Of a DNA stretch of 64,000 nt, positions 44,338 through 53,005 are shown piece after piece (position 1 is the first letter of the stretch; every line of letters begins with the position of its first letter). Location of the stretch: NCBI GenBank assembly GCA_016721735.1, contig JADKHM010000019.1, forward strand, positions 620,001-684,000, written 5' to 3'. The notes under the pieces are model-generated. The model was not told the DNA's origin. It worked only from the letters and a program-made list of their open reading frames with translations, and did not search any database. The position numbers were made by a program, and so were the translations under genes. The stretch is from Flavobacterium sp. (GTDB lineage Bacteria; Bacteroidota; Bacteroidia; Flavobacteriales; Flavobacteriaceae).

Positions 44338-45342
44338 TTATGCTTCATGATCTTTTATATAAGCTTTGATTTTTTGTTCTAGCTCGTCTGCTAATTCAGG
44401 ATTGTCTTTAATTAAGACCTTCACCGCATCTCGACCTTGGCCTAATTTCGTGTCGCCGTAGCTAAACCAAGAACCAGCTTTTTTGATGATTTCAAATTCA
44501 ACAGCCAAATCAAGGATTTCGCCTGTTTTTGAAACACCTTCGCCATACATAATATCAAATTCTGCTGTTTTAAATGGTGGCGCAACTTTGTTCTTCACTA
44601 CTTTTACTTTCGTTCTGTTTCCGATAACGTTGTCACCTTCTTTTATTTGAGACGAACGACGAATATCCAAACGAATCGATGCGTAAAATTTTAGAGCATT
44701 TCCCCCAGTTGTCGTTTCAGGATTTCCGAACATCACCCCGATTTTCTCTCTCAATTGGTTGATGAAAAATACGGTACAATGTGTTTTGCTGATTGTTCCA
44801 GTCAATTTTCGCAAAGCTTGTGACATCAAACGCGCGTGCAATCCCATTTTAGAATCACCCATTTCGCCTTCAATTTCACTTTTTGGAGTTAATGCTGCTA
44901 CCGAGTCGATGACCACAATATCAATCGCGCCAGAACGGATTAGGTTTTCGGCGATTTCTAGTGCTTGTTCACCATTGTCAGGTTGGGAAATAATTAAGTT
45001 CTCAATATCGACGCCTAATTTCTCTGCATAATTTCTGTCGAAAGCGTGTTCCGCATCTATAAAAGCAGCAATCCCACCTGCTTTTTGAGCTTCGGCAATC
45101 GCGTGTAAAGTTAAGGTTGTTTTTCCTGAAGATTCTGGCCCGTAAATTTCGATAATTCGTCCTTTTGGATAGCCATTTACTCCCAATGCTAAATCCAATC
45201 CTAAAGATCCGGAAGAGATAGTTTCTACTTCTTCAACGGCTCTGTCTCCCATTTTCATTACGGTTCCTTTTCCGTAAGTTTTGTCAAGTTTGTCAAGCGT
45301 TAGTTGTAATGCTTTTAATTTGGCTTCTTTTTCTGAACTCAT
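44338..45342 (-). CDS. recA: Recombinase A
   Basis: 334 residues from ATG 45342 (MSSEKEAKLKALQLTLDKLD), preceded by GAAGGAAAAG, one of the few Shine-Dalgarno-like stretches here; an upstream ATG (45354) would add four residues. Walker A is 'GPESSGKTTLTLH', Walker B 'IDIVVIDSVAALTPK', followed by the DNA-binding loops L1 ('GEMGDSKMGLHARLMSQALR') and L2 ('NPETTTGGNALKFYAS'). It catalyses strand exchange and triggers the SOS response. The C-terminus is acidic/lysine-rich, as usual. Confidence 0.98.
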   Translation of the reverse strand: MSSEKEAKLKALQLTLDKLDKTYGKGTVMKMGDRAVEEVETISSGSLGLDLALGVNGYPKGRIIEIYGPESSGKTTLTLHAIAEAQKAGGIAAFIDAEHAFDRNYAEKLGVDIENLIISQPDNGEQALEIAENLIRSGAIDIVVIDSVAALTPKSEIEGEMGDSKMGLHARLMSQALRKLTGTISKTHCTVFFINQLREKIGVMFGNPETTTGGNALKFYASIRLDIRRSSQIKEGDNVIGNRTKVKVVKNKVAPPFKTAEFDIMYGEGVSKTGEILDLAVEFEIIKKAGSWFSYGDTKLGQGRDAVKVLIKDNPELADELEQKIKAYIKDHEA

Positions 45343-45476
45343 CTTTTCCTTCATTTATGATACACTTATTTTTCGTAAAAATACTTCCTTTTTTGTCAAG
45401 TTCCAAGACTAGAAATTGGCGATTTTAAAAAGTTATCAGCATTGATTTCTATTTGCAACCCATCTAATTTTTGCAG

Positions 45477-46280
45477 TTATTTTCTCAAAATGGCCGCCCA
45501 TTTTTCAAATCTTTTTTCATCTTTAATAGCAAAAAATGTTTGCGCCATATCGATGGCCATTTCTCTTTGTTGTGCCGTGTTGTCGCACATCTTCATTCCT
45601 TGTTCATAGAGATTTTCAGCTTCTTCAAACTCATTTAATTGCAACAAGGCAAATCCGAGTTCACGATATAGCATATAATTTTTCGCATCGTGTTTGAGTT
45701 CGTTTCTTAGCAGGTCAATTGCTTTTTCATATTTGCCGAGTGCATTGTAGGCAAAACACAATTCGAAAATTAGATTTTTAGTTTTTGGTTTAATCGAAAA
45801 CACGTTTTCCAAAATCGGCAAAGCCAAGTCGCTTCTGTTCGCTTTATTGTAATGATACGCTTGAAGTATCAATTGTTCTGGAGTCTTTTCGCGCTGGTCA
45901 TACAATTGGAGCCAGAGCGGTTTTTCGGGTAAATGAAGCCTGTTTGTTTCCTTACTTGTCAGCTGGTGGATGGGAGGTGTTTTCGAATCCAATGCGCTTT
46001 TGACAATATAGTATTGTAAATTTTCCTGAAGTTTCCAATTCGAAAAAGAATCTACCGACAATTCACCATAAAAAGCAAAAGTGAAGCCAACAATATCATC
46101 CAAATAGACGTAGCCCAATAGGTAATTTAGGTCAGTAGTTTTTTGGGGCAAAACAACCCAATGGTCTACGGCGTCAATATAATTTGTTTCGAATTGGATG
46201 TTGGGTTGTTTGCGAATTTGCCCCAAGATGAGAGTAGTATAAAAAAGAACAATACTATGAAGATAAAAGTTGCGTAGCAT
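45477..46280 (-). CDS. Exported TPR-repeat protein of unknown function
   Basis: 267 residues from ATG 46280 (MLRNFYLHSIVLFYTTLILG), which yields a signal peptide; the longer in-frame start adds eleven charged residues and is less likely. The N-terminal 100 residues are unassigned; residues 150-255 form three to four TPR units ('LIFELCFAYNALGKYEKAID', 'YMLYRELGFALLQLNEFEEA'). It is probably periplasmic and acts through protein-protein contacts. No partner is suggested by its neighbours, recA and a plsC paralogue. Confidence 0.72.
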   Translation of the reverse strand: MLRNFYLHSIVLFYTTLILGQIRKQPNIQFETNYIDAVDHWVVLPQKTTDLNYLLGYVYLDDIVGFTFAFYGELSVDSFSNWKLQENLQYYIVKSALDSKTPPIHQLTSKETNRLHLPEKPLWLQLYDQREKTPEQLILQAYHYNKANRSDLALPILENVFSIKPKTKNLIFELCFAYNALGKYEKAIDLLRNELKHDAKNYMLYRELGFALLQLNEFEEAENLYEQGMKMCDNTAQQREMAIDMAQTFFAIKDEKRFEKWAAILRK

Positions 46281-46418
46281 GATAGATTGAGTTGTTTGGC
46301 GTTTACAATTCAAACTTATTATTTAAACTGTGGATAGACTTGCGGAATTTCTATAGCAATTGTTAAATCAAAGCGTAACTCTCGATAGATAAACAAGTGA
46401 AAAAGAAATAATTTTTAG

Positions 46419-46426
46419 TATTTTTG
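46419..46426 (+). promoter_or_regulatory. -7-like element upstream of the second plsC-like gene
   Basis: TATTTTTG fits TAnnTTTG and lies 15 bases upstream of the ATG at 46442; no TTG is found at -33. Confidence 0.3.
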
Positions 46427-46441
46427 GCAAAATTTTTTTAA

Positions 46442-47173
46442 ATGGAAAAAATCCTTTCTTATCCTCTCTCTGCACTAGCTATGCTTTTGTTTTTTTTGGG
46501 TTTGATTGTTTTTCATCCGATTCAGTGGGTTTGTTTTAATGTATTTGGTTACCAAGCACATAAAAAAAGTGTTGATTATTTAAATTTCTATTTGTTGCGC
46601 GTTGCGAATGTTATTGGCACTACTTTCAAGTTTGAAAACAGAGAAGATATTCCAGAAAACACGCCACTTATTGTTGTTGCCAATCATCAAAGTTTGTATG
46701 ACATTATTGGAATCATTTGGTTTTTGAGGAAGTTCCATCCCAAATTTGTTAGCAAAAAAGAATTGGGCAAAGGAATTCCAAGTATTTCCTACAATTTAAA
46801 TCACGGCGGATCAGTTTTGATCGACAGAAAAGATCCCAAACAAGCCATTCCGACCATAAAGAAATTAGCTGACTATATCGAATTGCACAAACGTACCGCA
46901 GTTATTTTCCCTGAAGGAACAAGAAGTAAAGACGGAAAACCAAAGGAATTTGCACAAAGTGGATTGAAAATATTGTGCAAATATGCACCTTCCGCTTATG
47001 TGGTTCCCATCACAATAAATGGCTCTTGGAAATTAGTAAAATTTGGATTTTTCCCCTTAGGTTTGGGAAATCGCCTTACCTTTACCGTTCATAAGCCAAT
47101 GGCAGTCAAAGATTTTTCATTTGAGGAATTGATGACAAAAACTGAATCATCAATTGTAAATTCACTGATATAA
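46442..47173 (+). CDS. 1-acyl-sn-glycerol-3-phosphate acyltransferase (PlsC family), paralogue 2
   Basis: 243 residues with two N-terminal hydrophobic stretches. 'VVANHQSLYDIIGII' is the HxxxxD catalytic motif and 'VIFPEGTRSKDGKPKEFAQS' the classical FPEGTR phosphate-binding motif, which is closer to canonical PlsC than that of the paralogue at 43566. It precedes an acyl-ACP desaturase by 57 bases; together they suggest a small membrane-lipid module that could link acyl-chain desaturation with phospholipid assembly. Confidence 0.91.
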   Translation: MEKILSYPLSALAMLLFFLGLIVFHPIQWVCFNVFGYQAHKKSVDYLNFYLLRVANVIGTTFKFENREDIPENTPLIVVANHQSLYDIIGIIWFLRKFHPKFVSKKELGKGIPSISYNLNHGGSVLIDRKDPKQAIPTIKKLADYIELHKRTAVIFPEGTRSKDGKPKEFAQSGLKILCKYAPSAYVVPITINGSWKLVKFGFFPLGLGNRLTFTVHKPMAVKDFSFEELMTKTESSIVNSLI

Positions 47174-47230
47174 ATATAGATTTGGACAGTAGAAATCGCT
47201 AATCCAAACTCTAAAAATCTAAAATTAATA

Positions 47231-48220
47231 ATGTCTATAAAAAACATCCGTCTAGAAGTCATGCAGTTTCTAGAAAACAAAGTAGAAGGTTTCATGGAAG
47301 AATACTTGATTCCTGTAGAAAAAATTTGGCAACCGACTGACTTTTTACCCAACTCTGAAAGCGATACATTTTTTGAAGAAGTGAAAGAACTTCGTGAACT
47401 AGCCAAAGATTTACCTTATGATTTTTGGGTAGCGATGGTTGGTGACACCATTACCGAAGAAGCTTTACCAACCTATGAATCTTGGTTGATGGATGTGGAA
47501 GGTGTTGATAACGTTGAACGAAACGGCTGGTCAAAATGGGTGCGTCAATGGACAGGTGAAGAAAATCGTCATGGCGATGTGTTGAACAAATACTTGTATT
47601 TATCGGGACGTGTCAATATGCGTGAAATTGAAATTACTACACAGCATCTTATCAATGATGGATTTGATATTGGTACTGGAAGAGATCCATATAAAAACTT
47701 TGTCTATACTTCTTTTCAGGAGTTAGCAACTTACGTTTCACACAACAGAGTTTCCCAATTGGCTAAGACCTATGGCGATAACAAACTTTCAAAAATGTGC
47801 AGAATGATTGCTGGTGACGAAATGCGTCATCACCTTGCTTATAGCGAATTTGTTACGCAAATTTTCAAAGTTGATCCTAGTGAAATGATGCTAGCGTTCA
47901 ATTATATGATGAAAAATAAAATCACAATGCCCGCAGGATTTTTGAGAGAATCCGGAGAAAAAATCAGCTCTGCCTTCGAACAGTTTTCAAACTCTGCGCA
48001 AAGAATAGGAGTATATACTGCCAATGATTACGTAGAGATCATGCAAAAACTCATCGATAAATGGGAAATTGACAAAATCACTGGCTTGACGGACGAAGCA
48101 GAAAAAGCAAGAGATTATTTGATGAAACTTCCAGCGAGAATGGCAAAAGTTTCTGAAAGAATGGTGATTCCGCAAGATTCATTTGTATTCAAATGGGTGG
48201 AGCCAGCAGTGGCAAGATAG
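47231..48220 (+). CDS. Acyl-[acyl-carrier-protein] desaturase (soluble diiron)
   Basis: 329 residues, soluble and helical. The two diiron half-sites are visible: 'TGEENRHGDVL' (Glu110/111, His114) and 'AGDEMRHHLAY' (Asp196, Glu197, His200), the EExxH / DExxH pattern of plant-type stearoyl-ACP desaturases. The enzyme inserts a cis double bond into an acyl-ACP using O2 and ferredoxin, affecting membrane fluidity. The PaaE-like reductase elsewhere in this window could supply electrons, but that is speculation. A strong terminator follows. Confidence 0.92.
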   Translation: MSIKNIRLEVMQFLENKVEGFMEEYLIPVEKIWQPTDFLPNSESDTFFEEVKELRELAKDLPYDFWVAMVGDTITEEALPTYESWLMDVEGVDNVERNGWSKWVRQWTGEENRHGDVLNKYLYLSGRVNMREIEITTQHLINDGFDIGTGRDPYKNFVYTSFQELATYVSHNRVSQLAKTYGDNKLSKMCRMIAGDEMRHHLAYSEFVTQIFKVDPSEMMLAFNYMMKNKITMPAGFLRESGEKISSAFEQFSNSAQRIGVYTANDYVEIMQKLIDKWEIDKITGLTDEAEKARDYLMKLPARMAKVSERMVIPQDSFVFKWVEPAVAR

Positions 48221-48239
48221 TTTTATAACACTAAATAAT

Positions 48240-48287
48240 AATGTTGAATTTTGAAGTTATTAGACTTTAAGATTCAACATTTTTTTA
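48240..48287 (+). terminator. Terminator after the acyl-ACP desaturase
   Basis: Inverted repeat AATGTTGAATTTTGAA / TTTAAGATTCAACATT (48240-48255 and 48266-48281), matching at 14 of 16 positions, followed by a T-run, 20 bases after the stop. Confidence 0.75.
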
Positions 48288-48297
48288 ATCCATCTCC

Positions 48298-48951
48298 ATG
48301 AGTAATCCCGATTTAATTTCAAGAACAATACAATTCGTCAAACAACAATTGGCCAACGCAGAAGGCGGTCACGATTGGTTTCATATCGAGCGCGTTTATA
48401 GAAACAGCTTGTTGATTTCGCAGTCAGAAAAGTGCGATGAAGTAGTTGTTAAGTTAAGCGCATTATTGCACGATATTGCGGATAGTAAATTTCATGATGG
48501 CGACGAAAGTATTGGACCAAAAACGGCTCGAGCCTTTCTTGAAGGAGAATCAGTTGATGAAGCCACTATTGTACACGTAATCAATATTATCGAAAACATT
48601 TCCTTTAAAGGCGGCAATTTCGAAAAGAAATTCCACTCGAAAGAACTCGAAATTGTGCAAGATGCAGACAGACTCGACGCGATTGGGGCCATTGGAATTG
48701 CCAGAACGTTCAACTATGGTGGATTCAAAAACAGACCGCTTTACGATCCGTCGATACCTCCCAATTTGCACATGACTAAGGAAGAATATAAGTCGAATGA
48801 AGCACCAACACTCAATCATTTCTACGAAAAATTGTTGTTGTTAAAGGACAAAATGAATACGGAAACCGGGAAGCAAATCGCACAAGAACGCCATCGGTTT
48901 ATGGAAACCTTTTTATCGCAATTCTATGCGGAATGGGATGGGGAGAAATAA
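48298..48951 (+). CDS. HD-domain metal-dependent phosphohydrolase
   Basis: 217 residues. 'GGHDWFHIERVYRNSL' (His25/His29 region) and 'SALLHDIADSKFHDGD' (HD pair at 58-59) supply the metal ligands of the HD superfamily, with a later 'VQDADRLDAIGAIG' containing the fourth Asp. It resembles the YedJ/YpgQ-type small HD hydrolases, some of which act on nucleotides or dinucleotides. Substrate unknown. The 3' end is followed by a perfect hairpin shared with the convergent crotonase gene. Confidence 0.88.
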   Translation: MSNPDLISRTIQFVKQQLANAEGGHDWFHIERVYRNSLLISQSEKCDEVVVKLSALLHDIADSKFHDGDESIGPKTARAFLEGESVDEATIVHVINIIENISFKGGNFEKKFHSKELEIVQDADRLDAIGAIGIARTFNYGGFKNRPLYDPSIPPNLHMTKEEYKSNEAPTLNHFYEKLLLLKDKMNTETGKQIAQERHRFMETFLSQFYAEWDGEK

Positions 48952-48967
48952 GTTTAGCTTAAAATAC

Positions 48968-49019
48968 TTTACCGCAGATTCACAGATCTAGGGGCTATAA
49001 TCTGTGAATCTGCGGTAAA
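48968..49019. repeat. Perfect 20-bp-stem hairpin, CAGATTCACAGAT word (bidirectional terminator)
   Basis: Arms 48968-48987 and 49000-49019 are perfectly complementary (20 bp) around a 12-base loop (CTAGGGGCTATA). The arm word ACCGCAGATTCACAGAT recurs with small changes at 61244-61287. Lying between two convergent genes, it probably ends both transcripts. Confidence 0.8.
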
Positions 49020-49049
49020 TTTTAATACATAATAAATTAAGATTATATT

Positions 49050-49832
49050 CTAATTCCCCTTAAACTCTGCCTTTCTCTTCTCCAAAAATGCCGTCGTTCC
49101 TTCCTTAAAATCTTCCGTCCCAAAACATTTTCCAAAGGATTTTATTTCTGTTTCGTAACCGTTAACACCATCTTTGAAATTCGCATTTACCGCTTTTATC
49201 GCTTGACTAATCGCAACAGGTGAGTTTTTCATGATACGTTCAGCAATTCCTTGGCAGAAAGTTAAAAGTTCGGCTTGAGGGACAACGTGATTCACCAAGC
49301 CCACTCTGTACGCATCTTCAGCGGTAATCATTCCAGCGGTCATGATCATTTCCATCGCGCGACCTTTGCCAATCAATTGTGGCAATCGTTGCGTTCCGCC
49401 GTATCCAGGAATCACGCCTAAGGAAACTTCTGGTAAACCCATTTTTGCATTGTCTGATGCTACTCTAAAATGACAAGCCATCGCCAATTCTAATCCACCG
49501 CCGAGTGCAAAACCATTTACAGCAGCAATTACCGGAGTGCGCAGTTTCTCTACAAAATCGAACAGCAATTCCTGTCCTTGAGCGGCTAATTGTGCGCCTT
49601 CTTCTACAGAAAAATGAGCAAATTCAGCAATGTCTGCGCCAGCTACAAAAGCTTTTTCTCCAGTTCCGGTTAGTATGATTACTCTCGTTGCAGGATCTAA
49701 CTCCAAAGTGTTAAACGCATGATGCAATTCTTGAATCGTTACTACATTGAGTGCATTGAGTTTCGTTGGGCGATTGATGGTAATCGTTGATATCGCATTT
49801 TCTTTGGCAACCAGTATATTGTCGTAGTTCAT
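49050..49832 (-). CDS. Enoyl-CoA hydratase/isomerase (crotonase family)
   Basis: 260 residues. The oxyanion-hole segments 'AFVAGADIAEF' and 'AVNGFALGGGLELAMACHFR' are canonical, and 'GLPEVSLGVIPGYGGTQRLP' holds the catalytic glutamate pair region. It hydrates 2-enoyl-CoA in beta-oxidation or a related pathway (3-hydroxybutyryl-CoA type enzymes look like this). It is the last gene of a leftward group with an NtrY-like kinase three bases upstream. Confidence 0.92.
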   Translation of the reverse strand: MNYDNILVAKENAISTITINRPTKLNALNVVTIQELHHAFNTLELDPATRVIILTGTGEKAFVAGADIAEFAHFSVEEGAQLAAQGQELLFDFVEKLRTPVIAAVNGFALGGGLELAMACHFRVASDNAKMGLPEVSLGVIPGYGGTQRLPQLIGKGRAMEMIMTAGMITAEDAYRVGLVNHVVPQAELLTFCQGIAERIMKNSPVAISQAIKAVNANFKDGVNGYETEIKSFGKCFGTEDFKEGTTAFLEKRKAEFKGN

Positions 49833-49835
49833 AAT

Positions 49836-51308
49836 TTAGGTTTGTATTAAGGGAAGCGCCACCATAAAAGTCGTGCCTTTTCCGTATTCAGATTCAAATG
49901 TAATTGTTCCTTTGTAATTTTCAATAATGTTTTTAATAATTCCCAATCCGAGTCCCATTCCGCTGTTTTTGGTCGTAAATTTGGGTTCGAATATTTTATC
50001 TAAAAATTGATCTTCAATACCAATTCCGTTGTCTTTTACCAAAATGATGACTTCTTTCGGATGGCGACGGACAGACACCAAAACCGATTTGTGTTCTTGA
50101 TTTTCAGGAATCGATTGGATGGCATTTTTAACTAGATTGGTGATGATTCGAATCAATTGCGTGCGATCCATTTTGGAGGTGATTTCTTTCTCGTCGCTTT
50201 CAAAAACAATAAACTCTTCGTTAAAAATATCCAGCGCTAATTCTACGACTTCGACCACGTTGAGGTTCTCGTTTTGCTGTGCAGGCATTGAAGCAAAATT
50301 AGAAAATGCAGATGCTACTGCACTCATTGTATCGATTTGTTGAATTAAAGTTTCGGTATAATCTTTCAGCTTTTGAGGTAATTCTGGATCGTTGGCGTCA
50401 AACTTTCGCTGAAAACTTTGCACCGTCAATCGCATCGGTGTCAACGGGTTTTTAATTTCGTGCGCCACTTGTTTTGCCATTTCGCGCCATGCTTCTTCTC
50501 GTTCGCTTTGGGCTAACTTCACCGCACTTTTCTCGAGTTCATCGACCATGCCGTTGTAGGATTTGATCAGCAAATTGATTTCCTTGCTGTTGGCTTCTAA
50601 AACAATTTTTTCATTTTTCTGATTCAAACTGGTTTCACTTAACTTGTCGGAAATGGTCTTTAGCGATTGGGTGATGTAAGTGGAAAGAAAATACGCCAAT
50701 GCAAAGGCGATGATCAACATAAACGAATACACTTGTCCCAATCTAATCAAGAAACTCTGCAACTCTTTTTCGTAAAAACCGTCGTCTTCGACATAAGGTA
50801 AATTCAAAATTCCGAGTGGTTTGAATTTTTCGTCTTTGATTTGACTGTAGGAAGATCTGTTTTTTACGCCGTCAATATTCTTGATGTCGACATATCTTTT
50901 GTCGATAGAAGATTGCACTAATTTAAGGATGTATTTCGGAATTGGCGGCGATACACTATCAATAGAAAAGGAAGCTTTGGAAGACTTTAGCAATTTTCCA
51001 TTAAGACTATAAATGTTGATTTCGAGATTGTGAATTTGCGCCAATTCGTGAATTTTATCCTTAAAGATCAACCCCAAATTCCTTGACGTTAATGGATAAG
51101 TTGAGGTAGAAAGCACATAATTGATGTGTTCCTTAATGGCGGTTTCTTTTCGCTCTAGGCGTTCTTGATGGTAATCTTTAGCCTCGTTCTTAAACTGAAT
51201 GATCGAAATCGAAGCCATCAAAATGGACGCAATCAAAATCAATACAATCATCGAAAGGAAAATCCTAATTCGCAAAGAAAGCATCGACATTTTGAATTTA
51301 GCAGCCAT
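49836..51308 (-). CDS. NtrY-like sensor histidine kinase
   Basis: 490 residues: membrane helix 1 (about 13-35), a periplasmic sensor region of about 155 residues, helix 2 (about 192-212), HAMP-like linker, then the kinase core. The phosphorylated His283 is in 'VAHEIKNPLTPMRL'; the ATP site shows 'NLVKNAIQSIP' (N box), 'VKDNGIGI' (G1) and 'GMGLGLGIIKNI' (G2). The 'EAWREMAKQVAHEIKNPLTP' form is typical of NtrY-type kinases. No response regulator is encoded nearby, so its partner is elsewhere. It starts two bases after the hemJ-like gene and is likely co-transcribed with the haem genes. Confidence 0.93.
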   Translation of the reverse strand: MAAKFKMSMLSLRIRIFLSMIVLILIASILMASISIIQFKNEAKDYHQERLERKETAIKEHINYVLSTSTYPLTSRNLGLIFKDKIHELAQIHNLEINIYSLNGKLLKSSKASFSIDSVSPPIPKYILKLVQSSIDKRYVDIKNIDGVKNRSSYSQIKDEKFKPLGILNLPYVEDDGFYEKELQSFLIRLGQVYSFMLIIAFALAYFLSTYITQSLKTISDKLSETSLNQKNEKIVLEANSKEINLLIKSYNGMVDELEKSAVKLAQSEREEAWREMAKQVAHEIKNPLTPMRLTVQSFQRKFDANDPELPQKLKDYTETLIQQIDTMSAVASAFSNFASMPAQQNENLNVVEVVELALDIFNEEFIVFESDEKEITSKMDRTQLIRIITNLVKNAIQSIPENQEHKSVLVSVRRHPKEVIILVKDNGIGIEDQFLDKIFEPKFTTKNSGMGLGLGIIKNIIENYKGTITFESEYGKGTTFMVALPLIQT

Positions 51309-51310
51309 AT

Positions 51311-51865
51311 TTAAGTGGAGTTACGTTCTCGAATTCGCTTGTAGAATCTGAATCCAAGCATGATCAAAACCGAGAATAAAACAATTCCAACAACGCCGTA
51401 AATCCAATTAACCGCGTTTTTTAGAATGACCAGAAAGACAACTGCAAATAAGATAATGGTCGCGCCTTCATTCCATAATCGCATAAAGTTGGAAGAGTAT
51501 TTCACCGCATCTTGTTGTAATTCCAAGTAAATGACGTGACATTTCCAATGATACAAATACAACAAAAAGACAAATCCCAATTTGACGTGCATCCAAGGCA
51601 TATGAATCCACGCAGCTCCTAAATCGGTAAAAAACAGCATCCAAAAAGCAAAGAAACTTGCTAAAATTGCGGAGGGCCACGTAATGATATACCACAATCG
51701 GTAAGTCATAATTTTGTATTGCCTTTGCAAGATTTCTTTTTCAGGCGATGGCTTATTGGCGGCTTCAATTTGATAAACAAACAAACGAACAATATAAAAC
51801 AATCCCGCAAACCACGTAATAACGAAGATAAGATGCAGTGATTTGAGGTAATTGTAAAGTTCCAT
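51311..51865 (-). CDS. hemJ: HemJ-like protoporphyrinogen IX oxidase (CopD-family membrane protein)
   Basis: 184 residues from ATG 51865 (MELYNYLKSLHLIFVITWFA); an in-frame start at 51892 would enter the upstream hairpin. Five membrane helices are predicted. 'LKSLHLIFVITWFAGLFYIV' followed by 'RLFVYQIEA' is the characteristic HemJ N-terminus with a conserved His, and 'WMHVKLGFVFLLYLYHWKCH' is the second His-containing block. HemJ oxidises protoporphyrinogen IX to protoporphyrin IX in bacteria lacking HemG/HemY. Its position next to hemH, and the absence of another oxidase in this cluster, support the call. Automatic annotation may label it only as a CopD-family protein. Confidence 0.8.
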   Translation of the reverse strand: MELYNYLKSLHLIFVITWFAGLFYIVRLFVYQIEAANKPSPEKEILQRQYKIMTYRLWYIITWPSAILASFFAFWMLFFTDLGAAWIHMPWMHVKLGFVFLLYLYHWKCHVIYLELQQDAVKYSSNFMRLWNEGATIILFAVVFLVILKNAVNWIYGVVGIVLFSVLIMLGFRFYKRIRERNST

Positions 51866-51876
51866 TTGTATTTTTT

Positions 51877-51941
51877 TAAACACGAGTTCCACGAATTAGC
51901 ACGAATTAATTAGTGTAAATCCGCGGAATTCGTGTTAAATT
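51877..51941. repeat. CACGAATT-word hairpin between hemH and hemJ
   Basis: Imperfect inverted repeat built from CACGAATTCC and CACGAATTA words (left 51877-51909, right 51910-51941), occupying the whole gap between the hemH stop and the hemJ-like start. Confidence 0.6.
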
Positions 51942-52966
51942 TATTTGTTTTTATTTGAAGCCCAATCTTTAATCCATTCGCTCACTGTTGCACACCATTC
52001 GTCGTCGTCATTCATACACGGAATGGCCATAAATTCCTCGCCACCATGTTCTTTAAATTGATGATTGGCTTCCATCGCGATTTCTTCCAAGGTTTCCAAA
52101 CAATCGGAGACGAAAGCTGGCGTAACCACTGCTAATTTCTTGATTCCTTGTTCTGGCATTTTATTGATTTCAACATCGGTATAAGGCGTCAACCATTTGT
52201 CACCCGCCAATCGAGATTGAAAAGTTTGGCTGTATTTTCCTTCTGGAATGCCCAAATACGCAACCACTTGTTTGGTGGTTTCGTAACATTGATGACGATA
52301 ACAGAATTCGTGCGCTGGTGAAGGCGTATTGCAACACGAACCGTCGATTTTGCAATGCGATTTGGTGATGTCTGTCTTGCGAATATGACGTTTTGGAATC
52401 CCGTGATACGAAAACAATAAATGGTCGTATTCAAAAGTTCCCAAGTGTTTTTTTATCGAATTGGCTAATGCCTTAATGTAACCTGGTTTGTTATAAAAAG
52501 CTGGAACGATGGTAAATTTCATTTCAGGGAAATGCTTTTGTCGCAACTCTTCAGCCAAAACTAAAATTGTGGTCGTAGAAGCCATGGCATGCTGCGGATA
52601 TAAAGGAAAAAGCATCACTTCGGTAATGCCTTTGTCTTTCAATTCTTGCAGCCCTTTCAAAATGGACATCGCGCCATAACGCATCGCTAAAGCAACTGGA
52701 ACATCCACTTGCGCTTGCACTTTTTTGGTCATTCTTTGCGAAATCACCACCAAAGGAGAACCTTCATCCCACCAAATTTTTGCATAAGCCGCGGCTGATT
52801 TCTTCGGGCGCGTTTGCAGAATAATCCCGCGAACCAACAAAGCGCGCAGCAAAAACGGGACGTCGATGACAAATCGATCCATTAAAAATTCATCTAAATA
52901 TGGCTTAACATCTTTTGGTGTTGGACTTTCAGGCGAACCCAAATTGACTAATAAAACTCCTTTCAT
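51941..52966 (-). CDS. hemH: Ferrochelatase
   Basis: 341 residues. 'LLFSYHGIPKRHI' contains the essential His188 and 'PAFVSDCLETLEEI' the conserved Glu of the active site; the start 'GVLLVNLGSPESP' is typical. It inserts Fe2+ into protoporphyrin IX, the last step of protohaem synthesis, at the cytoplasmic side of the membrane. Unusual is a cysteine-rich stretch (Cys205, 211, 212, 222, 227) between the two halves, which may bind an iron-sulfur cluster as in some bacterial ferrochelatases. It lies between the AraC-type regulator and the HemJ-like oxidase, all leftward. Confidence 0.95.
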   Translation of the reverse strand: MKGVLLVNLGSPESPTPKDVKPYLDEFLMDRFVIDVPFLLRALLVRGIILQTRPKKSAAAYAKIWWDEGSPLVVISQRMTKKVQAQVDVPVALAMRYGAMSILKGLQELKDKGITEVMLFPLYPQHAMASTTTILVLAEELRQKHFPEMKFTIVPAFYNKPGYIKALANSIKKHLGTFEYDHLLFSYHGIPKRHIRKTDITKSHCKIDGSCCNTPSPAHEFCYRHQCYETTKQVVAYLGIPEGKYSQTFQSRLAGDKWLTPYTDVEINKMPEQGIKKLAVVTPAFVSDCLETLEEIAMEANHQFKEHGGEEFMAIPCMNDDDEWCATVSEWIKDWASNKNK

Positions 52967-53005
52967 GGTATAATTTTCAATTGCTAAATGTACTAAACTT
53001 CTTTT

